64,000 nucleotides of DNA from Arthrobacter terricola (GTDB lineage: Bacteria > Actinomycetota > Actinomycetes > Actinomycetales > Micrococcaceae): contig NZ_SMRU01000011.1 in assembly GCF_004354015.1 (NCBI RefSeq), positions 93,941 to 157,940 on the forward strand, read 5' to 3'. Below are positions 36,977 through 44,673 of the stretch, one piece after another. A program made the position numbers and the translations under genes. Every line of letters starts with the position of its first letter. Position 1 is the stretch's first letter. The notes beneath the pieces were generated by a model. It did not search any database and was not told the DNA's origin. It was given only the letters and a program-made list of their open reading frames with translations.

Positions 36977-37005
36977 TTGACATGTGACTGACGACACCCT
37001 ACCGT
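36977..37005 (+). promoter_or_regulatory. Promoter of the MHS transporter gene
   Basis: -35 TTGACA (36977-36982) is a perfect consensus, the spacer is 17 bases, and the -10 is TACCGT (37000-37005). The operator at 37021-37036 follows just after the expected start point. Confidence 0.6.
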
Positions 37006-37020
37006 TGAAGAACGACGAGC

Positions 37021-37036
37021 TGGAAAGCGCATTCCA
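37021..37036. promoter_or_regulatory. LacI-type operator TGGAAAGCGCATTCCA before the MHS transporter
   Basis: A 16-base near-perfect palindrome placed just downstream of the predicted promoter. The core GGAAAGCGCATTCC recurs at 42275-42290 in front of the divergent catabolic operon. Confidence 0.65.
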
Positions 37037-37181
37037 CAAGACTTGAGGGATTCAAAACCAGGGGCTTAGCGAACAGCCTTCCCCCGCAACCCTTTACGGC
37101 GCGAGACGCTTCGCCTTCCGCCCGGGCCGGCGACCCAACGACGGGACCGCCCCACACAGCTTTTGTCCAAAGGAGGACCAC

Positions 37182-38576
37182 ATGAAAAGCGCAACTCGAA
37201 ACCAGGCGAGTTCAACCGGACCGCGCCAATCCAGCTCAACCAAAAAAGCCGCCGCCAGCGGCTGGATCGGCAGCGCCCTCGAGTACTACGACTGGTTCGT
37301 CTACGCCCAGGCCGCAGCCCTCGTCTTCCCCGGAATCTTCTTCCCGGCAGGCAATCCGACGGTCGCACTGATCGCTTCCCTCGGCACCTACGCGGTCGGC
37401 TACGTCGCCCGCCCGATCGGAGCTTTCGTCCTGGGGCAATGGGGCGACAAACACGGGCGAAAGAACGTCCTGGTCCTCGCCATGTTGATGATGGGCGCCT
37501 CGACCTTCGCAGTGGCACTTCTGCCCACTTTCAACCAGGTGGGACTATGGGCGCCGATCTTGCTGCTGGTGCTTCGCCTCATCCAAGGATTCGCCGTGGC
37601 GGGCGAGTTGAGCGGAGCGAGCGCCATGATCGTGGAACATGCCCCGTTTGGACGCCGCGGTTTCTACGCCAGTTTCGCCCTCCAGGGAACCCAAGCCGGA
37701 CAAATCATTGCCGCCGCCGTCTTCATCCCGCTTTCAGCCACGCTGTCGAACGAAGCATTCAAGGCCTGGGGTTGGCGCGTACCGTTCATCCTGAGCGCAG
37801 TTGTGGTCTTCGCCGGCTACCTGATCCGGCGCCGCGTCGAAGAAACGCCGGTGTTCGAACAAGAGAAGGCCCACCACGAGATCGCCCGGACTCCTATCCT
37901 CCAGGTTCTCCGCGAGAGCTGGCTCGATGTTGTACGGGCCGTCTGCATGACACTCGTCAACGTTGTGGGCGTCACCGTATCGGTCTTCGGGGCCGCATAC
38001 GCCACCCAGCCCGGCTACCACGTCGGCATGAGCACCACGGTCTACCTGTGGATCCCGGTCATCGCCAACGTGATCGCACTCGCCCTCATCCCGTGGTTCG
38101 GCAACCTGTCGGACCGCTTCGGCCGCCGGCCATTGATGATCGTCGGTTCCCTGGGCTCGGGCGTCCTGGCTTACGCCTACCTCTATGAAGTCAGCCAAAA
38201 CAACGTGGCGCTCACCATCATCCTCGCCATCCTGATGTGGGGCATGCTGTACCAGGTCTGGAACGCCACGTTCGCGAGCTTCTTCCAGGAACTTTTCCCC
38301 TCCCGTACCCGCGTCACCGGCTTCGCGATCTCGCAAAACATCGGCCTGCTGATCACGGCCTTCCTGCCGAGCATCTTCGCTGCTGTGGCTCCTCCCGGGT
38401 CCGCGAACGTGCCTTTCGTCATCGGATCCATCTGCTTCGGAATCACCATCGTCGGAGCAATCGCGGCCTGGTCTGCCCGTGAGACCCACCGCATCCCGCT
38501 CAATGACCTGGGCAAGCCGGACGCAACGCCCGTCCCCCGCGAGGAGTACGAGCGGCTCAGGGCCGGCGCCCGCTAA
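37182..38576 (+). CDS. MFS transporter, metabolite:H+ symporter (MHS) family
   Basis: A 464-residue, 12-segment permease. The MHS hallmarks are present: SGWIGSALEYYDWFVYAQAAAL at the N-terminus, the loop 2-3 motif GQWGDKHGRKNVL, and the LRLIQGFAVAGELSGA segment. Members carry organic acids, osmolytes or polyols with protons. AAAGGAGG precedes the ATG. The shared operator ties it to the operon at 39005-42233, so it probably imports that operon's substrate. A strong terminator follows. Confidence 0.9.
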   Translation: MKSATRNQASSTGPRQSSSTKKAAASGWIGSALEYYDWFVYAQAAALVFPGIFFPAGNPTVALIASLGTYAVGYVARPIGAFVLGQWGDKHGRKNVLVLAMLMMGASTFAVALLPTFNQVGLWAPILLLVLRLIQGFAVAGELSGASAMIVEHAPFGRRGFYASFALQGTQAGQIIAAAVFIPLSATLSNEAFKAWGWRVPFILSAVVVFAGYLIRRRVEETPVFEQEKAHHEIARTPILQVLRESWLDVVRAVCMTLVNVVGVTVSVFGAAYATQPGYHVGMSTTVYLWIPVIANVIALALIPWFGNLSDRFGRRPLMIVGSLGSGVLAYAYLYEVSQNNVALTIILAILMWGMLYQVWNATFASFFQELFPSRTRVTGFAISQNIGLLITAFLPSIFAAVAPPGSANVPFVIGSICFGITIVGAIAAWSARETHRIPLNDLGKPDATPVPREEYERLRAGAR

Positions 38577-38606
38577 GCCATAAGGCTTCACGACATCCAT
38601 ATCCCC

Positions 38607-38647
38607 GGAAGGTCCGGGTCCGGTCACGCATCGGACCCGGACCTTCC
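38607..38647 (+). terminator. Perfect 16-bp hairpin terminator after the MHS transporter
   Basis: GGAAGGTCCGGGTCCG (38607-38622) and CGGACCCGGACCTTCC (38632-38647) pair exactly around a 9-base loop, 30 bases after the stop. There is no T tract. Confidence 0.75.
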
Positions 38648-38954
38648 GCCATGTCAGAACCGTTCCATCCACATCCCTGCGCATATGCGTTCGTTCCCCG
38701 ATCCAGCCGGAGCAGATACCGAGTACCGCCGTCGCCATGCGGCGGTCCGGCCGGAAATGTTCCGGGCACGCATGGCCGTCACCGAGCCGGCTAACGGACA
38801 CACGGCAAAGCCTGGAGCAATCCGGGCCCTGGGCGTCACGCCGTGCAGGTTTTTGGCCGCTCGGGTGGACAGAAAGCCCGGAAATCCGGGGACAAGCTGC
38901 CAGTGACGGGCCAAAAAGGTGCGTGGCGTGGCACGCACACCTGCTCAGGCAACT

Positions 38955-38989
38955 AAAAAGCGGTGCCCGCCCGTGAAGGCAGGCACCGC
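38955..38989 (-). terminator. Rho-independent terminator of the DUF993 operon
   Basis: On the minus strand a 12-bp stem with one mismatch (38978-38989 with 38960-38971) is followed at once by TTTTT (38959-38955). It lies 15 bases after the last stop of the minus-strand operon: a textbook intrinsic terminator. Confidence 0.85.
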
Positions 38990-39004
38990 GTGAATACAGA
39001 TGTC

Positions 39005-39853
39005 TCAGGAGAACGGCAGCACGAGGTCCGCGTAGCGTTGCTTCATGGTTTCCAGCACGGCATGGCCGTCGGCGTCCCAAATGTCCTGGTTGAAGATTTC
39101 CACTTCGATGTCGCCCGTGTAGCCGGCATCCCTGACCCAGGTACCGATCGTCGCGAAGTCGATAACGCCGTCGCCCATCATTCCGCGGGAAAGGAGGGCG
39201 TCGGCGGCGATGGGGAGGTTGAAATCACAGACCTGGTAGGAGGCGATCCTGCGTTCACGGCCGGCGCGCTCGATCTGCTCTTTGAGTTCCGGATCCCACC
39301 AGACGTGGAAGGTGTCGACGGCGACACCCACCGCGGACGGGGCGTACGGGGCTGCGAGATCGAGCGCCTGGCCGAGGGTTGAGATGAGCGCCCGGTCCGC
39401 AGCGTACATGGGGTGCAGCGGCTCGAGGACCAGGCGGACGCCGTGCTCGACTGCGAAAGGAACCAGGTCCTCCAGCCGCTCGGAAACGCGCCGACGCGCC
39501 GCGACGACGTCCTTCTCCCCCGGCGCCAGCCCGCCGACCACCAGGAATAATTCCTGCGTCCCGAGGGCGACTGCTTCAAGGATGGCCGCACGGTTGTCGG
39601 CCAAGGCGGCCGCCAGTCCTTCCGGATCTGCTGCGGTGAGGAAGCCTCCGCGGCACAGCGAGGAAACGCGCAGCCCCGCGTCTTTGATCAGCCTTGCGGC
39701 CTTGTCCAGGCCGGCGTCGGCGACGATGTCCCGCCACGGCCCGATGGCCGGGATACCGGCGCGGACACAACCGTCGACGGCCTCGGCGAGTGTCCATTTC
39801 TTCGTGGTGGCGCTATTCAGCGCGAGCCGCGAGAAGTCCGGCAACGTGTTCAT
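39005..39853 (-). CDS. Sugar phosphate isomerase/epimerase (TIM barrel, AP-endonuclease-2 fold)
   Basis: A 282-residue xylose-isomerase-like barrel protein. Metal-ligand segments are visible: LVLEPLHPMYAADRAL (Glu), AVDTFHVWWDPEL (Asp-x-x-His) and IEVEIFNQDIW (Glu). The start overlaps the upstream DUF993 gene by ATGA, so it is the last of a three-gene operon ended by a clear terminator. Similar proteins occur in inositol and keto-sugar pathways; the exact substrate is unknown. Confidence 0.88.
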   Translation of the reverse strand: MNTLPDFSRLALNSATTKKWTLAEAVDGCVRAGIPAIGPWRDIVADAGLDKAARLIKDAGLRVSSLCRGGFLTAADPEGLAAALADNRAAILEAVALGTQELFLVVGGLAPGEKDVVAARRRVSERLEDLVPFAVEHGVRLVLEPLHPMYAADRALISTLGQALDLAAPYAPSAVGVAVDTFHVWWDPELKEQIERAGRERRIASYQVCDFNLPIAADALLSRGMMGDGVIDFATIGTWVRDAGYTGDIEVEIFNQDIWDADGHAVLETMKQRYADLVLPFS

Positions 39854-41064
39854 GCGTTCACTCCGTTGATACGCAGGTAATCGGACATGCGGAACGCGGC
39901 GAGGGCGGGATCCCGGAGGAGGCCTGCCTGGTCGGCGAGTTCGAAGGTGCGGGCAAGGTGCACCACGGAGCGGCCGGAGTGCAGTCCGCCGACCATCTGG
40001 AAACCGGGTTGCTGGCCGTTGAGCCAGGACAGGAACGCGATCCCGGTTTTGTAGTAGAACGTCGGGGCGCTGAAGATGTGCTTTCCGAGCTCCCGGGTGG
40101 AATCGAGGATCGCACGCGCCTGGGCGGGTTCGCCGGCGTCGTACTTCTGCAAGGCCACCGAAGCTGCCGGGTAGATCGCGGCGAAGATGCCCAGGAGCGC
40201 GTCGGAGTGGCGCGTCCCGTCGCCGTCGATGAGCTCGGGGTAGTTGAAATCATCTCCGGTATAGAGTCGCACGCCGTCCGGGAGAGCAGCCCTCAGGGCG
40301 GTTTCATGGGATGCGTCCAGCAGCGAGACTTTCACGCCGTCGACCTTGCCGGCGTGTGCACGGATGAGGGAAAGGAACGTCGCGGTGGCTTCGGCGATGT
40401 CGTCGGATCCCCAGTACCCTGCCAGGGCGGGATCGAACATGGTGCCGAGCCAGTGCAGGATGACCGGCTGTTCCGCTTCGGCAAGGAGCGTGGAGTAGAC
40501 GTGCAGGTAGTCCTCGGGACCCCTCGCGACCCGCGCGAGGGCGCGCGAAGCCATGAGGATGACCTTCGGCCCGGCTTCGGCGACCACGGCCATTTGCTCC
40601 CGGTACGCTTCCAGGACGGTTTTCAGTCCGGCGGTGCCTTCCGGAAGGGTGGCGAGGTCCAGTTGGTCCGTGCCGGCACCGCAGGAGACAAGGTCCTGGA
40701 CGGTCTTGCCCGCAGTGGAGGGGTTCCCGGCGGCCACGACGGACGCGGCCTCGGCCCCGGTCCGTTTGATGAGCTGCTGGGTCGCTGCCCAGTCCAGGCC
40801 CATGCCCCGCTGGGCAGTGTCCATGGCATCGGCGACGCCAAGCCCGTAGGACCACAGCTCATGCCGGTAGCCCAGCGTGGCGTCCCAGTCCAAACGCGCC
40901 GGGGCGCCGGGAGTGTTGTCCGCCGTCGTCTCCGGAATGACGTGGGCGGCCGCGTAGGCGCGCCGGGACGTCAACGGTGCCGTCGGCTTCGCCCACGAGC
41001 GGGACGCTGAGAGAGTGTAGACGCGCGTGCCGCCGTCGTGATTCGGGAGTATCAGCGAGGTCAT
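39850..41064 (-). CDS. DUF993 / dihydrodipicolinate-synthase-like aldolase
   Basis: A 404-residue protein of the DUF993 group, an NAL/DapA-like TIM barrel with an extended N-terminus. Recognisable stretches include ARLDWDATLGYRHELWSYGLG and GVKVSLLDASHE, the latter placing a lysine where DapA-type aldolases form the Schiff base. The ATG shares a base with the stop of the upstream dehydrogenase (TGATG). Context with an oxidoreductase and an isomerase suggests cleavage of an oxidised sugar. Function is not established. Confidence 0.85.
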   Translation of the reverse strand: MTSLILPNHDGGTRVYTLSASRSWAKPTAPLTSRRAYAAAHVIPETTADNTPGAPARLDWDATLGYRHELWSYGLGVADAMDTAQRGMGLDWAATQQLIKRTGAEAASVVAAGNPSTAGKTVQDLVSCGAGTDQLDLATLPEGTAGLKTVLEAYREQMAVVAEAGPKVILMASRALARVARGPEDYLHVYSTLLAEAEQPVILHWLGTMFDPALAGYWGSDDIAEATATFLSLIRAHAGKVDGVKVSLLDASHETALRAALPDGVRLYTGDDFNYPELIDGDGTRHSDALLGIFAAIYPAASVALQKYDAGEPAQARAILDSTRELGKHIFSAPTFYYKTGIAFLSWLNGQQPGFQMVGGLHSGRSVVHLARTFELADQAGLLRDPALAAFRMSDYLRINGVNA

Positions 41065-42233
41065 CAGAGCACGATCTCCGGGATGTCGATGGTGCGGCGT
41101 TCGTCATTGGATTGGAGGCCGAGTTCGGCCAACTGCACGCCCCGGGCCGCCGAAAGCAGTCCGAAACGGTGCTCGCGCCCGGCAACAACGTCGCGCAGGA
41201 ACTCCTCCCACTGCAGCTTGAAACCGTTGTCCAGATCGGCGTTCGCAGGAACGTCCTGCCATTGGTCACGGAAGGATTCCGTAACCGGAAGGTCCGGGTT
41301 CCAAACCGGTTTCGGGGTATGCGCACGCTGCTGCGCAACACACTTGTTCAATCCCGCCACGGCCGAACCGTGCGTGCCGTCCACCTGGAACTCAACAAGC
41401 TCGTCGCGGTACACCCGCACCGCCCACGAGGAGTTGATCTGGCCAACCACCTCATCCCCGCCCGGAGTCTCGAGTTCGAAAATTCCGTAGGACGCATCAT
41501 CCGCGGTTGCCGCGTATTCCTTGCCTTGCTCATCCCAGCGGACCGGGATGTGCGTGGCGGTCTTCGCGTTGACGCTCTTGACCTTCCCGATGATGCCTTC
41601 CAGGACGTAATTCCAGTGGCAGAACATGTCCGTGGTCATGCCGCCGCCGTCTTCCTTGCGGTAGTTCCACGACGGACGCTGCGCCGCCTGGACATCACCC
41701 TCGAACACCCAGTACCCGAACTCGCCACGGATCGACAGGATCCGGCCAAAGAACCCCTCGTCCACGAGACGGCGAAGTTTCACCAGGCCCGGCAGGTACA
41801 ACTTGTCATGCACCACGCCCGCGGTAACCCCGGCTTCCTTGCCAATCCGGGCCAACTCGATCGCTTCCTCAAGCGTCTCCGCCGTGGGCTTTTCGGTGAA
41901 CACATGCTTCCCGGCACGCATGGCCTTCTTCAACGTCGCCGCGCGCAAGCTCGTCATGGAGGCATCAAACACGACATCAACAGTGGGATCGTTGATCACA
42001 GCATCAAGGTCCGTGGTCCATTCGGAAACCTTGTGCAGTTCCGCCAGCTCCCGGATCTTCGCCTCGTTCCGGCCGACCAGAATAGGCTCCACCTGAACGC
42101 GGGTCCCGTCCTCCAGAACGAATCCGCCGGCATCCCGGATCGGCAAGATCGACCGCAGCAAATGCTGCCGGTAACCCATCCGCCCGGTAATGCCGTTCAT
42201 CGCAATACGAATCGTCCTTGTTTCGAAGCCCAT
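41064..42233 (-). CDS. Gfo/Idh/MocA family oxidoreductase
   Basis: A 389-residue NAD(P)-dependent dehydrogenase. The nucleotide-binding start is IRIAMNGITGRMGYRQHLLRS, and the family motif EKPTAE is at about residue 115; the C-terminal substrate domain includes DDASYGIFELE. ATG 42233 has GGAGG just upstream; the TTG at 42257 gives a longer frame without a site. It is first of the three-gene minus-strand operon. The operator at 42275-42290 lies inside its predicted promoter. Substrate probably a sugar or cyclitol. Confidence 0.88.
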   Translation of the reverse strand: MGFETRTIRIAMNGITGRMGYRQHLLRSILPIRDAGGFVLEDGTRVQVEPILVGRNEAKIRELAELHKVSEWTTDLDAVINDPTVDVVFDASMTSLRAATLKKAMRAGKHVFTEKPTAETLEEAIELARIGKEAGVTAGVVHDKLYLPGLVKLRRLVDEGFFGRILSIRGEFGYWVFEGDVQAAQRPSWNYRKEDGGGMTTDMFCHWNYVLEGIIGKVKSVNAKTATHIPVRWDEQGKEYAATADDASYGIFELETPGGDEVVGQINSSWAVRVYRDELVEFQVDGTHGSAVAGLNKCVAQQRAHTPKPVWNPDLPVTESFRDQWQDVPANADLDNGFKLQWEEFLRDVVAGREHRFGLLSAARGVQLAELGLQSNDERRTIDIPEIVL

Positions 42234-42264
42234 GAGTCCTCCACGGTGAGTGAGCAATGGTTGG

Positions 42265-42292
42265 TTTATAGAGTGGGAAAGCGCATTCCCAA
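42265..42292 (-). promoter_or_regulatory. Promoter of the MocA-DUF993 operon with embedded operator GGGAAAGCGCATTCCC
   Basis: Reading the minus strand, TTGGGA (42292-42287) and TATAAA (42270-42265) lie 16 bases apart and make a plausible core promoter. The 16-base near-palindrome GGGAAAGCGCATTCCC occupies 42275-42290, that is, part of the -35 and most of the spacer. A weaker copy, GGCAAGCGCATTCCC, lies at 42324-42338. This placement fits simple repression. Confidence 0.65.
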
Positions 42293-42386
42293 TGCATCAA
42301 TGATGCACCAGGTTACGTCTGCTGGCAAGCGCATTCCCGCCGCCCAAGGCCACCGGTTTCACGAGTTCGACCACGGCCAAGGCAGA

Positions 42387-42974
42387 ATGGAAGACATGAC
42401 CCTTACGACGTTTGCCCTCGTTCGCCATGGCCAGACCGACTGGAACGCGGAACGCCGCCTGCAGGGCAGCACCGATATTCCCTTGAACGACATCGGGCGG
42501 AGCCAGGCCCGCGAAGTCATTGCAGTCCTGTCCAAGTACGAATGGGACGTGATCGTCTCCTCGCCGCTCGGCCGGGCCGCGGAAACCGCGGACATCATTG
42601 CAACCGGGCTCGGGCAAACCGTCGACCGCCGGATCCCCGAACTCACCGAACGGGCCTTTGGACCAGCGGAAGGCTTGCAGGACGGCCCCGACCTGGACGC
42701 CCTGCGCATTCCCGGCGGCTTCCGGGGCGCCGAAAGCGAAGAAGATGCCGGGTTCCGCGGGTTGGCTGCCTTGGAAGCCCTCGCGTCCGAATTCAGCGGC
42801 CAGCGCATCCTGGTGATCGCCCACGGCACCCTCTTGCGGGCGAGCCTCGACCGCGCCGTCGGCCTGGACTTGCCAAGCATCGAGAACGCCGCCTTCAACC
42901 TCGCGCACTACGATTCGGCGGAGGGCTGGCAGCTCGAGTACTTCAACGGCGAACGGGTCATGACCACCGTCTAG
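42387..42974 (+). CDS. Histidine phosphatase (phosphoglycerate-mutase-like) family protein
   Basis: A 195-residue phosphatase of the PhoE/GpmB type. The catalytic motif is LVRHGQTDWNAERRLQG, the second Arg appears in SSPLGRAAETA, and the second catalytic His in VIAHGTLLRA. The frame is open far upstream, but the motif fixes the N-terminus; ATG 42387 (AAGG upstream) or ATG 42396 are both possible. It is divergent from the MocA operon. Such enzymes hydrolyse small phosphoesters such as glucosyl-3-phosphoglycerate; interestingly a glucosylglycerate hydrolase lies 1.7 kb downstream. Confidence 0.9.
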   Translation: MEDMTLTTFALVRHGQTDWNAERRLQGSTDIPLNDIGRSQAREVIAVLSKYEWDVIVSSPLGRAAETADIIATGLGQTVDRRIPELTERAFGPAEGLQDGPDLDALRIPGGFRGAESEEDAGFRGLAALEALASEFSGQRILVIAHGTLLRASLDRAVGLDLPSIENAAFNLAHYDSAEGWQLEYFNGERVMTTV

Positions 42975-43031
42975 GGGCAATCGCCGCTTCGGCGAACCCT
43001 TGTTCCTTCCCCGGGCAGCCGGTGTAATGGA

Positions 43032-43060
43032 CGCACGACGGCGAGATCCGCCGTCGTGCG
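43032..43060 (+). promoter_or_regulatory. Perfect 12-bp hairpin just upstream of the acyl-CoA ligase ribosome site
   Basis: CGCACGACGGCG (43032-43043) and CGCCGTCGTGCG (43049-43060) pair exactly with a 5-base loop. It is 57 bases after the phosphatase stop and 14 bases before the ligase ATG, only a few bases from GAAGGAGC. It may be a terminator or a translation-control hairpin. Confidence 0.55.
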
Positions 43061-43074
43061 CTGAAGGAGCCGCC

Positions 43075-44673
43075 ATGTTCGCCAGCCCGTTCCCGGATGT
43101 CATGATCCCTGAGGCCACGCTGTACGAATACCTTTTCGACAGCCTCGGCAACGCCGAACAGGACCGGGTCGCCCTCGTGGACGGAACCACGGGAGCTGAA
43201 ACGAGCTACGGAGAGCTCGTCGCGCACATCGACGCCGTCGCAGGATGGCTCGCGGCGCACGACGCCGGACCAGGCACCACGATCGGCCTGTATTGCCCCA
43301 ATGTCCCCGCATTCGCCGTCGCGTTCCACGCGATCCTGCGCGCCGGCGCGGTTGTGACCACCGTCAATACCCTGTACACCGCCGAAGAACTCAGCGGGCA
43401 ACTCGCCGATGCCGGGGCCTCGTGGATTTTCACCCTCTCACCGCTGCTGGGGAAGGCCGAGCCCGCGGCTTCCGCGGCAGGAATCCCGCCGGGGCGGCTC
43501 GTGGTGCTCGACGGCGGCACGGAAGGAGCCGCCGTCGGGCATCCTTCCCTGGCCGATGCGCTCGGCGCGGGCCTCCCGGCACCTGACATAAAGATCGATC
43601 CGCACGCCCCCGCGGTCATCCCCTATTCCTCAGGCACCAGCGGCACGCCCAAGGGCGTCATGCTAAGCCAGTACAACCTGGTGGCGAACGTCGCGCAGTC
43701 CAGCGCCCTCTTCCGTGTGGCACCCGACGATGTAGTGCTCGCCGTCCTGCCCTTCTTCCATATGTACGGTCTGACGGTGCTGCTCAATATCGCCCTCGGC
43801 GAGCGGGCCCGACTCGTCACCATGCCGAAGTTCGACCTCGCCGAATTTCTCCGCATCACACAGGACCATCACTGCACGTACCTCTTCATCGCTCCGCCCA
43901 TCGCCGTCGCACTCGCGAAGCATCCGATCGTCGACCACTACGACCTCTCCTCCGTCCGCACCGTACTCTCGGGAGCCGCACCGCTCGACGGTGAGCTGGG
44001 GCACGCTGTTGAGAGCCGGCTCGGATGCGTCGTGCGCCAGGGATACGGCATGACTGAGCTGAGCCCGGTCTCCCATGCCATCCCGCGCAGCGGCGCCGAG
44101 CACGTCCCGCTCGACTCGGTCGGCTACACCGTGCCAAACACGGAGTGCAAACTCCTCGACATCACAAGCGAGGCAGAAATCCCGCTCCCGGACGACGGGG
44201 AAAGTGAGCGTGGGCAGCTCCTGGTGCGCGGCCCGCAGGTCATGCTCGGCTACCTCAACCGGCCGGACGCCACCGCCGCCACGATCGACCCCGATGGCTT
44301 CCTCCGCACCGGCGACGTCGCGACCGTGACCGCGGACGGCGTCGTGAGGATTGTGGACCGGCTCAAGGAGCTCATCAAACACAAGGGCTACCAAATCGCC
44401 CCTGCCGAACTTGAGGCCCTCTTGCTCTCCCATCCCGGGATAGCAGACGCGGCGGTGATCGGCGTTCCAGCGGACGACGGCGATGAGGTGCCGAAGGCTT
44501 TCGTCGTCCGGCAGGCAGGGGCCCAATTAGGCGACGAGGACGTCATGGCGTTTGTGGCCGAGCACGCGGCGCCCTTCAAGCGCGTGCGTTTCGTCGAATT
44601 CGTCGATGCCGTTCCCAAATCGGCGTCAGGGAAAATCCTCCGCCGCGAATTGCGTGCAAGGAACAACGGATGA
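43075..44673 (+). CDS. AMP-binding acyl-CoA ligase (4-coumarate-CoA-ligase-like)
   Basis: A 532-residue ANL-superfamily ligase that would activate a carboxylic acid as acyl-AMP and then acyl-CoA. Motifs: YSSGTSGTPKGVMLS (P-loop), YGMTELSPV, the GDVATVTADGVVRIVDRLKELIK hinge and the catalytic Lys near the end in PKSASGKILRREL. The overall type is 4CL-like aryl/fatty-acid ligases. GAAGGAG precedes the ATG at 43075. Its stop overlaps the glucosylglycerate hydrolase start by ATGA, an odd pairing. Substrate unknown. Confidence 0.92.
   Translation: MFASPFPDVMIPEATLYEYLFDSLGNAEQDRVALVDGTTGAETSYGELVAHIDAVAGWLAAHDAGPGTTIGLYCPNVPAFAVAFHAILRAGAVVTTVNTLYTAEELSGQLADAGASWIFTLSPLLGKAEPAASAAGIPPGRLVVLDGGTEGAAVGHPSLADALGAGLPAPDIKIDPHAPAVIPYSSGTSGTPKGVMLSQYNLVANVAQSSALFRVAPDDVVLAVLPFFHMYGLTVLLNIALGERARLVTMPKFDLAEFLRITQDHHCTYLFIAPPIAVALAKHPIVDHYDLSSVRTVLSGAAPLDGELGHAVESRLGCVVRQGYGMTELSPVSHAIPRSGAEHVPLDSVGYTVPNTECKLLDITSEAEIPLPDDGESERGQLLVRGPQVMLGYLNRPDATAATIDPDGFLRTGDVATVTADGVVRIVDRLKELIKHKGYQIAPAELEALLLSHPGIADAAVIGVPADDGDEVPKAFVVRQAGAQLGDEDVMAFVAEHAAPFKRVRFVEFVDAVPKSASGKILRRELRARNNG

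Larger units (their letters stand above)
36862..37181. other. 320-base regulatory region upstream of the MHS transporter
   Basis: No gene. Contains a sigma70-like promoter (36977-37005), a palindromic operator (37021-37036) and a further partial site, GCGCTTTCC, at 36959-36967. The mRNA leader is long (about 170 bases) and ends in AAAGGAGGACC before the ATG. Confidence 0.6.
38577..39004. other. 428-base convergent intergenic region with two terminators
   Basis: Contains the plus-strand hairpin at 38607-38647 and the minus-strand terminator at 38955-38989. A 73-codon plus-strand frame at 38685-38906 has no ribosome site and unconvincing composition. I see nothing else. Confidence 0.55.

Noticed and set aside
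38685..38906. 73-codon frame between two terminators
   Set aside because: No ribosome site or family resemblance, lying between convergent terminators.
40977..42386. Long upstream extension of the histidine phosphatase frame
   Set aside because: It runs antisense to the MocA-family gene; the RHGQTDW motif sets the true N-terminus near 42387.
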